The notes under the pieces were generated by a model. The model did no database searches and was not told the origin of the DNA. It worked only from the letters and a program-made list of their open reading frames with translations. Position numbers and translations under genes: made by a program. From NCBI RefSeq assembly GCF_014652835.1, contig NZ_BMZO01000009.1:51487-115486 (forward strand): a stretch of DNA of 64,000 bases, in the 5' to 3' direction. Shown piece after piece: positions 28,335 through 36,758 of this stretch. Numbering within the stretch: position 1 is the stretch's first letter; each line of letters starts with the position of its first letter. Source of the DNA: Limoniibacter endophyticus (GTDB lineage: Bacteria; Pseudomonadota; Alphaproteobacteria; Rhizobiales; Rhizobiaceae).

Positions 28335-29504
28335 TCAGGCTTTCTTCAAAAGAGCCATCGCCTCCTCAGACGGTTCGACTCCTAAGCCAGGCCCCGTCGG
28401 CAGATGATAGAAGCCTTCGCGACAATCCATGTCTCCCCTCAAGAGACGACGGTTCGGCTCGAATATCGAATGCTGAAATTCATGCGTCGTTACTGTCGGA
28501 AGCGCAAAGCTTGCGTGCAGACTGGCGGCCAGAAAAATACCTGCGCCGATGGTTGCATGCGGAATGACCTCCAGATGATGAGCATGTGCCAACTGCCCGA
28601 TACGCATGAATTCGGTAATGCCCTTGTGCCCCATTTCAGGTTGCACGATCGATATACCGGCGTGGCGCACCCGCAGCACCATATCGTGGACCGTGCGCCA
28701 CTCCTCACCCACAGCAACTGCCGTCAGGATCTTGTCCGCGACCCGGGCGAGGCCATTAATGTCTTCCGTGCGCACCGGGGCCTCTGCAAACCAAAGGTCA
28801 TAGGCTTCCATCGCCTTGATCAGCGCGATTGCTTCATGTGCCGAATGGTTCCAATGCATGTCGCAGGCTATGCGAGCCGCACCTCCCAGTTTCTTGCGCA
28901 AGCTTTCCATCTCAGCGGCGACGCCATCATCGGCAACCGGAGAAGCGAATTTGAAGCTATTGAACCCTCTGTCCTGCCATCGCACAGCAAGCTCCGCACG
29001 TTCGACTCGCGTTTTCTCCGGAAGGCCGGAAATATAGGCCGGGAGAGATTTGCGTCGCTTCCCGCCCAGCATGTTGACGAGCGGCACCCCTGCGAGACGT
29101 GCGGCTATGTCCCATAACGCAATATCGACAGCTGCGAGCGCGTCGAGATAGAAGCCGCCCGTGTAGCCCCGCACACGCATCAAATCGTAAAGATCATCAT
29201 GGATGGGGGCAGGATCGAGCGGATTGCGACCAATGACAAAGTCGGCGATCACGTCGGCGATCAGTGCGAGAACCGCTCCCGGCGCCACGATGCCATAGGT
29301 TTCGCCCCATCCAATAATGCCATTTTCCGTTTCCACCCGAACCAGAATACTGCGATCAAAGATCGGATAGATCGTTTTGTTGTTCTGGCGAACGAGATAG
29401 CCTTTGGCGTTTGGTTCCTCGCCCGGCCGCGATGAACCCAGATAGGGCGTGTCCCGCGGAATTGTAAGCGTGAAGGCTTCGACGTTTTTAACACGGTCGC
29501 TCAT
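28335..29504 (-). CDS. Enolase-superfamily dehydratase (mandelate racemase/muconate lactonizing type)
   Basis: A 389-residue TIM-barrel protein with an N-terminal capping domain (GIIGWGETYG). Metal ligands are visible as D in IACDMHWNHS, E in LWFAEAPV and E in VGEEWRT; a late catalytic histidine is in PHATIGAG. The position usually holding KxK reads FKFAS, so the base pair differs from mandelate racemase itself. By context it should dehydrate an aldonate to a 2-keto-3-deoxy acid. It overlaps the DapA-like gene by 4 bp (ATGA). Confidence 0.9.
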   Translation of the reverse strand: MSDRVKNVEAFTLTIPRDTPYLGSSRPGEEPNAKGYLVRQNNKTIYPIFDRSILVRVETENGIIGWGETYGIVAPGAVLALIADVIADFVIGRNPLDPAPIHDDLYDLMRVRGYTGGFYLDALAAVDIALWDIAARLAGVPLVNMLGGKRRKSLPAYISGLPEKTRVERAELAVRWQDRGFNSFKFASPVADDGVAAEMESLRKKLGGAARIACDMHWNHSAHEAIALIKAMEAYDLWFAEAPVRTEDINGLARVADKILTAVAVGEEWRTVHDMVLRVRHAGISIVQPEMGHKGITEFMRIGQLAHAHHLEVIPHATIGAGIFLAASLHASFALPTVTTHEFQHSIFEPNRRLLRGDMDCREGFYHLPTGPGLGVEPSEEAMALLKKA

Positions 29505-30430
29505 GGAAGAGCCCGCTGAAGCAATCTGGATTTATGTGTGCTTGCCAATGCCTCTTCAAGGCACAGATCTATGTCGGCCAAAGCGTCTCTGTCCAGCTCA
29601 GGCGTGGTCGCGCGAACGCCGATACTCCCACTGTCGAGGACTCCCTGTCGCATAAGCGCGTGCTTGGTCAGGCGCATGCGATAGACCGCCTGCAAAACCA
29701 GAAGAGGCAAGGTATCGACATAGATTTGACGCGCGGTGACCGTGTCTTTTCTACGAAATGCCCTGTCCAACGCCACATGCTGCGCTGCGATTTCCAGCGC
29801 TGGCATGGCTGCGGTTGCGCCGCGAGCATATTCGTCCAGTATATAGCGCGCTCCACCTCCACCGATTACGGCCTTCAGGGATGGCGGCCGGTTTTGGAGG
29901 ATGTATGTGATAGCAGGGCCGGCGGGAAGCGTCTCCTCCTTCACATATGTCACAGCCGGAATGCGTTTAAGAATTTCGACAATCGCCGCCGGCGACAGAT
30001 CCGACCCCCTGGGCGCTGGCGCATTCTGGAGAATGATCTCCATGCCGGGAAGCGCACGACTGACAGCCTCGATAAAATCCCCGACTGGGACAGCACCCGC
30101 ACCGATACTGCGGGGCGGCTGTATCATCAGGTGACGAATGCCAAGCTGTTGCGCTTGTTGCCCGTGAGCAACGACGGCGTTCACCTCGGCTGCACTCGCC
30201 CCTGCTACCACCGGGCACTCGCCGCCAGCTTCCTGGACGACAATTTCCAGAAGTTCAGCCCGCTCGTCGGCGGTTAGCGTTTCGACTTCGCTGGCAAATC
30301 CCGGAAATACAACTCCATCGACTCCTGCATCCAGCGCGTAGCGCACGATGCTGCGCATGGCAGCCGGGTCGATACCTCCGTCGACGAAAAAGGGCGTCGG
30401 AAGGACCGGTAAAATGCCAGTCAGGTTCAT
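29501..30430 (-). CDS. DapA family aldolase/dehydratase
   Basis: A 309-residue protein of the dihydrodipicolinate synthase/N-acetylneuraminate lyase superfamily. It has the N-terminal LPTPFF barrel start, GFASEVETLTADER (the GTTGE-like loop in altered form) and the Schiff-base lysine in VTYVKEET. Related enzymes cleave 2-keto-3-deoxy sugar acids or dehydrate and decarboxylate keto-deoxy-glucarate. The ATG at 30430 has GGAGGAGTGAC before it. First gene of the long leftward operon. It gives the locus a second, non-phosphorylated route for a keto-deoxy acid; this is inference. Confidence 0.88.
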   Translation of the reverse strand: MNLTGILPVLPTPFFVDGGIDPAAMRSIVRYALDAGVDGVVFPGFASEVETLTADERAELLEIVVQEAGGECPVVAGASAAEVNAVVAHGQQAQQLGIRHLMIQPPRSIGAGAVPVGDFIEAVSRALPGMEIILQNAPAPRGSDLSPAAIVEILKRIPAVTYVKEETLPAGPAITYILQNRPPSLKAVIGGGGARYILDEYARGATAAMPALEIAAQHVALDRAFRRKDTVTARQIYVDTLPLLVLQAVYRMRLTKHALMRQGVLDSGSIGVRATTPELDRDALADIDLCLEEALASTHKSRLLQRALP

Positions 30431-30448
30431 GTCACTCCTCCACATTTA

Positions 30449-30471
30449 AAGGTATCAAAATATGGTACCTT
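30449..30471. promoter_or_regulatory. Palindromic operator candidate between divergent sugar-acid operons
   Basis: AAGGTA (30449–30454) and TACCTT (30466–30471) form an inverted repeat with an 11-bp spacer in the 132-bp gap between the DapA-like gene and dgoK. Placement suits control of both operons by the locus-encoded IclR–SMP-30 protein. Assignment is inferred. Confidence 0.5.
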
Positions 30472-30481
30472 GTTTCATTAA

Positions 30482-30510
30482 TTGACACTATCGCGAAAAG
30501 AACGCTATGA
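30482..30510 (+). promoter_or_regulatory. Sigma-70 promoter for dgoK–dgoA
   Basis: TTGACA, a 17-bp spacer and CTATGA, about 50 bp before the dgoK start and just right of the palindrome at 30449–30471. The -35 is consensus. Confidence 0.6.
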
Positions 30511-30562
30511 CAAGCCCCGAGCGGTGGGGAGCAACAGCCGCCGGCTATGAAGAGGAGAAGAC

Positions 30563-31501
30563 ATGCCCCAAACGCCAGTATCCATAATCGTTGACTGGGG
30601 AACCACTTCCTTAAGAGCATCCCTCGTTTCCGATGCCGGGGAGACGCTTGCCCATCTCGAAACGCAAGGGGGCATCCAGTTCATCAAAGATGGTCGTTTC
30701 GAAGAAGCCTTGATGGCCGCAATCGAACCCTGGTTTGCTGAACATGGGCTCTTGCCCGTATTTGCAATCGGAATGATCACCAGCCGCAATGGCTGGCTGG
30801 AGGTGCCGTATGTAGACACGCCCGCCAATGCTACCGATCTGGCAGCCGGTTCGCGGCAACTCAATCTTGCAAATGGTGCGCCCGTGACCTTCCTTGCCGG
30901 CCTGCGGAATCCCAAGGGCGATCCGTTCCCCGATGTCATGCGCGGCGAAGAAACACAGATCGTTGGACATGGCCTGGAAAAAGACCAGACCCTCGTCCTG
31001 CCAGGCACCCATAGCAAATGGGCGCGCGTACAAGCTGGCAGGATCGTCCGCTTTCAAACCTACGTGACCGGGGAAATATTTGCGCTTCTCACCCAACATT
31101 CCTTCATTGCAAGAGCTGCCGTCCCCCAGGCGAATGCTGCGATCGATTGGCAAGCCTTTGATCGCGGGGCAGCGCTCGCGGCCGGCAATTCCCGGGCGGC
31201 GGATTCGTTCTTCGCTATCATTTTCAGCGCGCGCACGGGCTTGCTTGATGGAAAGCTGAAGCCCTCCGAAACTCTAGACTATGTCTCGGGACTGGTCATC
31301 GGTTCGGAATTCCGGCAGGCGCGGTCCTGTGGCTGGTTCCAGCCCGGCGACACGATCGGCATTATTGGCAATGATGGGCTGAATGACCGCTACAAACGCG
31401 TCGCGCCCATGTTTGAACTGAGGGTCGAAGAGGGGCACAACGACGAAGCCAAACAGGGCGTGCTGCTGATAGCGGCAGAAAAAGCGCCTGCCGGAGTTTG
31501 A
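30563..31501 (+). CDS. dgoK: 2-dehydro-3-deoxygalactonokinase
   Basis: A 312-residue sugar-acid kinase with N-terminal phosphate loop VDWGTTSLRASLV, GMITSRNGW and the central PGTHSKWA motif characteristic of DgoK. It phosphorylates 2-keto-3-deoxygalactonate with ATP to the 6-phosphate. It is followed 39 bp later by dgoA, and together they carry out the last two steps of the De Ley–Doudoroff pathway. Divergent from the transporter and dehydratase operon. Confidence 0.94.
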   Translation: MPQTPVSIIVDWGTTSLRASLVSDAGETLAHLETQGGIQFIKDGRFEEALMAAIEPWFAEHGLLPVFAIGMITSRNGWLEVPYVDTPANATDLAAGSRQLNLANGAPVTFLAGLRNPKGDPFPDVMRGEETQIVGHGLEKDQTLVLPGTHSKWARVQAGRIVRFQTYVTGEIFALLTQHSFIARAAVPQANAAIDWQAFDRGAALAAGNSRAADSFFAIIFSARTGLLDGKLKPSETLDYVSGLVIGSEFRQARSCGWFQPGDTIGIIGNDGLNDRYKRVAPMFELRVEEGHNDEAKQGVLLIAAEKAPAGV

Positions 31502-31540
31502 ACCGGACTTCACGCAGAACTGGTAAGAGAAGGGGCTGAG

Positions 31541-32167
31541 ATGAAACTCGATAATTACCTTGGGCAATGCGGAATAATCGCCATCCTGCGCGGCATAGCA
31601 CCGGATGAGGCCGTATCAATGGCTCAAGCGCTCATCCAAGCCGGCATTCGCATTATCGAAGTACCGCTGAACTCGCCCAATGCCTTGGAAAGCGTGCGCC
31701 TCATCTCCGATAATGTGCAGGACCGCGCGCTGATAGGCGCCGGAACGGTTCTGACATCGACCGAGGTAGAGATGGTGGCAGCCGCGGGAGGGCGGCTGAT
31801 CGTTTCCCCCAACACAAATGAGGCCGTCATCCGCTCGACGCGCAATGCTGGCCTCATCAGCATACCGGGTGCGGCGACCCCGACGGAAGTCTTCGCCGCC
31901 ATCCATGCAGGCGCAGATGCCATAAAGGCTTTTCCTGCGGAGATGATCTCGCCCGCGGTGATAAAGGCATGGCGCGCAGTCATTCCTTCTGCCATCCCGA
32001 TCCTTCCCGTCGGCGGTATAACACCCGAAGACATTGCCGCATATAAGGATTCTGGGGCTGCGGGCTTTGGGATTGGTTCCGCTCTCTACAAACCCGGAAA
32101 GCCGTTGCAGGATATAAAAGAATCGGCGGTGCGTTTCGTTCAAACGGATCGTCGCTCCTCTTCCTGA
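31541..32167 (+). CDS. dgoA: 2-dehydro-3-deoxy-6-phosphogalactonate aldolase
   Basis: A 208-residue KDPG/KDPGal-type class I aldolase. Family motifs are IAILRGIAPDEA, IEVPLNSPNA (the Glu active-site strand), GAGTVLTSTEVE and the Schiff-base lysine in AIKAFPAE. It cleaves KDPGal to pyruvate and glyceraldehyde-3-phosphate. The pairing with dgoK favours the galactonate enzyme over the glucose Entner–Doudoroff aldolase. A purine-rich ribosome-binding site (AAGAGAAGGGG) precedes the start. Confidence 0.94.
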   Translation: MKLDNYLGQCGIIAILRGIAPDEAVSMAQALIQAGIRIIEVPLNSPNALESVRLISDNVQDRALIGAGTVLTSTEVEMVAAAGGRLIVSPNTNEAVIRSTRNAGLISIPGAATPTEVFAAIHAGADAIKAFPAEMISPAVIKAWRAVIPSAIPILPVGGITPEDIAAYKDSGAAGFGIGSALYKPGKPLQDIKESAVRFVQTDRRSSS

Positions 32168-32253
32168 AAAAAGAAGAGGAAGCGCCCCACATGCGGCCTC
32201 TGGCATATGGCCCCGCCTTTGCCGACGCTCCCCTTCCGGATACACGAAAGCCG

Positions 32254-34137
32254 CTATTCCTCGGGCCGGTTTATCCTCAGCATCCTTAACACCGACGGCT
32301 TGTCCGCCTGCAGGAATATCGAGTTCCTGGCGACTTGCTTCGTGCGACTCGTGCCTTCGGGCTCGCCTGTATTCGGATTGACGTCGAACTTCGGAAAATT
32401 GGACGATGAAATGTCGAGCCGGATGCGGTGCCCCTTTTTGAAGAGGTTTGCGGTCGCGAAGGCCTTGATCGTGATCCTGAAGACTTCACCCTTTTCAACC
32501 AGCCTGGGCTTGTCGAAGCCGTCGCGATAACGGACCCGAAAGATGCCATCCGATATGTTGAGCGCGTAGCCGCGCGGATAATCTTCCGATGGCGGATAGA
32601 CATCAACGAGTTTCGCCGTGAAGTCCGTATCAGGTGCGTCGGTTGTCGCCCAGAGGTCGATTTCGACGGGACCGACAACTGCGACATCTTCATTCAGAGG
32701 TTCGGTTTCAAAACACAGAACGTCCGGGCGGGCGTTCAAAGGCAGCCCAGGGCGCGTGCAGCCAAAAAACTCTTTGGCTTCAACTTGATCAAATCCGCCA
32801 CCCGTGAAGATCGGCTCGCCGGACGTGAGCGCACCACCAATGGTGGGAACTGGATTGGCGGGATCGAAATCATAGGTGATCGAAGCTTCGGTGTCTGTCG
32901 GCGGAACCTCACCTAGCGACATATCGCATCGAAGATAAAGATCGAGCGGCTTTGCGTCCGGCAAAGGCCAGTCAGTGCTCTGGATCCAGCGGCCACCATG
33001 ATCGAGATGGCCTTCCGAGGTCTTTCTCCCACTGCCAGTTCCCATCAGGAAAAGATGCACCTGCCCTGCGCGATCTTCCGTTTCTTTACCCTGCAAATGC
33101 CGGGCAAACCAGTTTTCACGATAGGCGAACCAGTCCTCATCGACCTGGCCATCAAAAATGGCTGCAGGACCGAAATCGACATCGCCGAAAACGCTTCTCG
33201 TCCGGTTGCCATGCGTCCATGGCCCCATGATCAGAGTAAGCGGACGCTCTGGGTTTCCTTTCAGCGCTGTGAAATTCTCAAGTGTCGTGGGCACATAAAC
33301 ATCGTACCAGCTCGACATGAAAGTGATCGGGACCTTCGGAAAGGTTTCGTAATAGCCTGCGGCATAAATGCCGACTTTCTTCCAGAAATCCCCGAACGTG
33401 CCTTCCTGCCACTGTTCAAGCAGATAGGCCTCATATTCCGGGTTCCAGCGAACCGGCGAGCGCCCCTTTGTCCAGGGCATCATGGCGAACCAGTCATGAA
33501 GGCTTTCAGCCGCCACAGCCGCCGCCGTGCGCTCATCCGTGCCTTCCTGCGCCCTGTGATAGGCCCAGGTTGCCTGCTTCAGCTCGAATGCTCCGCCCTG
33601 TCGAATGCCGCAGGTATAGGCATTCGAAAATCCGCCGGAATCGACTACCATGGCAGCCAGTCCGGGGGCATTTAGCGACGCAAGCGCGATCTGGGTATGC
33701 GCATTGTAAGAAAGACCTTGCGTGCCGATCTTGCCATTGTTCCAAGGCTGCGCTTCGATCCAGGCCATGCTGTCGAAGCCGTCTTCCCCTTCGGATAGGT
33801 ATTTTGTGAAGTGCCCCTCGCTATCGTAGCGACCACGGCAATCCTGCCAGATGACAATATAGCCTTTTCGCACCAAGCGCATGGCATATTCAGGTCGCGA
33901 CAGAGGCGTTGGCGACGCGACGGAGAACTCCGTGCGTGGCGTTCCCGCCTTGTCGTAAGGCGTACGTTCGAAAATGACCGGCAGCGGCGTTTCGACCGGC
34001 TTTCCACCGATGGCCGGACGATAGATGTCGGTTGCAAGGTGAACGCCATCCCGCATCGCGATCATGACGTTACGGTGCACGACGACGTCGTCAGCTACCG
34101 CAGTAGCTGACGTGAGTTCATTCGGAATGAAGGTCAT
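32254..34137 (-). CDS. CocE/NonD family hydrolase (S15 alpha/beta hydrolase)
   Basis: A 627-residue hydrolase of the X-Pro dipeptidyl-peptidase/cocaine esterase superfamily. The N-terminal alpha/beta-hydrolase domain has VMIAMRDGVHLATDIYRP, an oxyanion-hole region around VIWQDCRGRYDSEG and the nucleophile elbow GTQGLSYNAH. The C-terminal jelly-roll domain (EIDLWATTDAPDTDFTAKLVDV, HRIRLDISSSNFP) is typical. No signal peptide is seen, so it acts in the cytoplasm. Its start overlaps the peptide-binding-protein stop by 4 bp, implying that it hydrolyses the compound imported by this ABC system (a peptide, ester or amide). Confidence 0.9.
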   Translation of the reverse strand: MTFIPNELTSATAVADDVVVHRNVMIAMRDGVHLATDIYRPAIGGKPVETPLPVIFERTPYDKAGTPRTEFSVASPTPLSRPEYAMRLVRKGYIVIWQDCRGRYDSEGHFTKYLSEGEDGFDSMAWIEAQPWNNGKIGTQGLSYNAHTQIALASLNAPGLAAMVVDSGGFSNAYTCGIRQGGAFELKQATWAYHRAQEGTDERTAAAVAAESLHDWFAMMPWTKGRSPVRWNPEYEAYLLEQWQEGTFGDFWKKVGIYAAGYYETFPKVPITFMSSWYDVYVPTTLENFTALKGNPERPLTLIMGPWTHGNRTRSVFGDVDFGPAAIFDGQVDEDWFAYRENWFARHLQGKETEDRAGQVHLFLMGTGSGRKTSEGHLDHGGRWIQSTDWPLPDAKPLDLYLRCDMSLGEVPPTDTEASITYDFDPANPVPTIGGALTSGEPIFTGGGFDQVEAKEFFGCTRPGLPLNARPDVLCFETEPLNEDVAVVGPVEIDLWATTDAPDTDFTAKLVDVYPPSEDYPRGYALNISDGIFRVRYRDGFDKPRLVEKGEVFRITIKAFATANLFKKGHRIRLDISSSNFPKFDVNPNTGEPEGTSRTKQVARNSIFLQADKPSVLRMLRINRPEE

Positions 34138-35717
34138 TTTGCTTTTTTCACATCCTGCGCCAAGGTGCGTTCGGCAAGGTTCGGCGTGAAATCCAGCCCA
34201 TCCCGCGACGCCCAGTATATCTTCTGGAAATACAGCGGAACGAGTGCCTGATCATCCATCGCGATACGTGTGGCTTCCTGAAGCTTGTTCATCCGGGCGT
34301 CGTGATCGAACTCCTCCATCGCCGATTGCAAGGCTTCGTCGAACTTCGGATTGGAATAACGCGTGCGATTGAAGCCGCCGGTGCCCGCTTCCTGATTATA
34401 GGTCTGAAGCAGCGAACGCAGATTGGCCTCCGAATTCGGGGTGGACGAACCGAGCGAGAAGATGAAAGCACCATACTCGCCCTTGGTCGCGGCCGAGGCA
34501 TAGACGTTATAGGGCTGGGTCTGGACCCCATTGACCTTCAAGCCGCCACGCGCCAGCAACTGCCCCATAGCCTGCGCGATTTCGCCGTCGCCGGGGAAAC
34601 GATCGTTAGACGAATAGAGCGTAATGCCGAAGCCATCCGGGAAACCAGCTTCGGCAAGCAGACGCTTTGCTTCTGCCGGATCGGCGGGCTTCGGGGTCAA
34701 TTCAGGCACATAGCCGCCGAGAACCGAGGGTACAATCTGTGCAGAAGGAACACCGGAGCCTCCCAGGATACGATCCACCAGCAACTCGCGGTCGATCATC
34801 GCGGAAATAGCCTTGCGCACCTTCACATCGCGAAACGGATTCGGCTCAATCGCCTTGCCCGAGGCATCGACAACGCCCGGCGCGGTATCATTGCGCATGT
34901 TCAGCGCCAGATAAACCAGACGGCCCGATTCGATCGGATAGACCTTGATATTGTTCTGTCCTTCTAGCCGCGGCACATCGGCTGGAGCCACGGAATCGAT
35001 CAGATCGACAGAACCGGAAAGCAGCGCTGCAGTGCGCGCTGCATTGTTTGCAATGAAGCGGAATTCCACATTTTCGAAATCCGGCTTCTCGCCCCAGTAG
35101 TTCGAGTAAGCCTTCAGCGTCAGGGATTCAGCCGGCTTCCAGGAGATAAACTGATACGGGCCGGTACCGATTGCGGCCTTGCCCGAATTGAAATCTTCCA
35201 GCGTTGCGTTTTCGGCAGCCTTCTTCGAAACCATGAAGACGCGGCCGATCTGTTCCATCAGCGGGGGATTAGGCGTCTTCGTCTTCACGCGAACCTTATG
35301 GTCATCAATTGCTTCGACATTCGCGACGGAACTGACCATATCGCTGAAGGGAGCCGGGCTGTTCGGCACCTTGTCGGTCCGATCGAGCGAGAAGACGACA
35401 TCATCGGCCGTAAACGGTGTGCCATCATGGAACGTTACGTCGTCGCGAAGCGTGATTTCCCAGGTCAAGGGATCGATGTTCGTCCACTCGGTTGCAAGAT
35501 TCGGATGCATTTGCAGGTTCGCATCCGTCATCAGCAATGTTTCGAACATGTTGTCCGCGGTCATCTGGTTGTTGCCAGTACGCGAAAACTGCGGATCGAT
35601 GGCCGACGGCTCCGTCGCACGACCGATGACGATGTCGGCTGCGAGAGCAGAGAGCGATGTCGTTGCAAGCAGTACCGCGGCGATGGCCGCCTTTCCGATA
35701 AATTTCCTCAAAGTCAT
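34134..35717 (-). CDS. Peptide-type ABC transporter substrate-binding protein
   Basis: A 527-residue periplasmic protein of the DppA/OppA family (solute-binding family 5). The signal peptide is MTLRKFIGKAAIAAVLLATTSLSALAAD. The mature domain begins IVIGRATEPSAIDPQFSRTG and contains WEITLRDDVTFHDGTPFTADDVVFS. The ligand is unknown. It is the fifth gene of a dpp-like operon and lies unusually after the permease and ATPase genes. Confidence 0.94.
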   Translation of the reverse strand: MTLRKFIGKAAIAAVLLATTSLSALAADIVIGRATEPSAIDPQFSRTGNNQMTADNMFETLLMTDANLQMHPNLATEWTNIDPLTWEITLRDDVTFHDGTPFTADDVVFSLDRTDKVPNSPAPFSDMVSSVANVEAIDDHKVRVKTKTPNPPLMEQIGRVFMVSKKAAENATLEDFNSGKAAIGTGPYQFISWKPAESLTLKAYSNYWGEKPDFENVEFRFIANNAARTAALLSGSVDLIDSVAPADVPRLEGQNNIKVYPIESGRLVYLALNMRNDTAPGVVDASGKAIEPNPFRDVKVRKAISAMIDRELLVDRILGGSGVPSAQIVPSVLGGYVPELTPKPADPAEAKRLLAEAGFPDGFGITLYSSNDRFPGDGEIAQAMGQLLARGGLKVNGVQTQPYNVYASAATKGEYGAFIFSLGSSTPNSEANLRSLLQTYNQEAGTGGFNRTRYSNPKFDEALQSAMEEFDHDARMNKLQEATRIAMDDQALVPLYFQKIYWASRDGLDFTPNLAERTLAQDVKKAK

Positions 35718-35729
35718 GATATGTTCCCT

Positions 35730-36758
35730 TCAGTTCCCCAGATTGTTGAAGATTGGTCGTTCAGGCAGATCATTGAGATGGCACGCGCTGTCATGCTCAC
35801 TGCCAACCGAGCGCAGCGCTGGCCGCTCGATCCGGCAACGCTCGAAGGCATGTGGACAGCGCGGATGAAAATGGCATCCGGACGGCGGATTGACGGGCGA
35901 CGGTATCTCGCCCTTGATGGTGTTGAAGGTCCTGTGCCTCTTGTCGATGCTTGGCACTTCCGACAGAAGGGCGGCGGTATAGGGATGGTTCGGATGCTCG
36001 AAAATGTCTTCGACCGATCCGGACTCGACGACCCTGCCGAGATACATGATGACCACGCGGTCAGCGATGTGATTAACCACGCCCAGATCATGGCTGATGA
36101 ACAGGTATGTCAGGTCGAATGTCTCGCGCAGGTCCATGAAGAGGTTGATCACCTGCGCCTGAATGGAGATGTCCAGAGCGGCAATACTCTCGTCGCAGAC
36201 CAGGAACTCCGGCTTTACCGCCAGTGCTCGCGCAATCCCGATACGCTGGCGCTGTCCGCCTGAGAATTGATGCGGATAGCGGTTTGACATTGACGGATCA
36301 AGGCCGACCGTTTCCAGCAGATCTTCAACGAGTTTGCGCTTCTCCCGTGCCTTGATCAGGCCATGCGCAACAGGCGCTTCGCCAATAATATCAATCACAC
36401 GCTTACGTGGATTGAGTGATGACATCGGGTCCTGGAAAATGATCTGCGTCTTGAGGCGCGCCGCCCTTGCCTCCGCACCGCGCAGCGCGTCGCGCCCCCT
36501 GCCGTTGACCAGCACTTCGCCTTCGGTGGCAGGAAGCATTCCTGCAATGACACGGCCAAGCGTGGACTTGCCACAACCGGATTCGCCAACCAGGCCGACA
36601 ACCTCGCCCTTCCGCACCGCCAGATCGACGCCATCCAGTGCATGTACCACCTTCCGCGTCGATACCGCACCAAGCTTGGAAGCGATGCGTTCGGCGAAAT
36701 CAGGCTCGTGAGTAAAACGTTTCGAGACGTTGCGCGCTTCTGCGAAAATCTCGCTCAT
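35730..36758 (-). CDS. Peptide-type ABC transporter ATPase (DppF type)
   Basis: A 342-residue ATPase: Walker A GESGCGKST, signature FSGGQRQRIGIARALA, Walker B FLVCDESIAALD, and the C-terminal oligopeptide-transporter segment with cysteines FHPRCPHAFERC that may bind an Fe–S cluster, as in other Dpp/Opp ATPases. It overlaps the DppD-type gene by 4 bp. Confidence 0.94.
   Translation of the reverse strand: MSEIFAEARNVSKRFTHEPDFAERIASKLGAVSTRKVVHALDGVDLAVRKGEVVGLVGESGCGKSTLGRVIAGMLPATEGEVLVNGRGRDALRGAEARAARLKTQIIFQDPMSSLNPRKRVIDIIGEAPVAHGLIKAREKRKLVEDLLETVGLDPSMSNRYPHQFSGGQRQRIGIARALAVKPEFLVCDESIAALDISIQAQVINLFMDLRETFDLTYLFISHDLGVVNHIADRVVIMYLGRVVESGSVEDIFEHPNHPYTAALLSEVPSIDKRHRTFNTIKGEIPSPVNPPSGCHFHPRCPHAFERCRIERPALRSVGSEHDSACHLNDLPERPIFNNLGN

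Noticed and set aside
32153..32184. Hairpin at the dgoA stop as a terminator
   Set aside because: The 8-bp stem overlaps the last codons and lacks a T tract on either strand, so it is weak evidence.
35298..36263. 321-codon plus-strand open frame across a binding-protein and an ATPase gene
   Set aside because: It spans two well-defined minus-strand genes in antisense and has no recognisable product.
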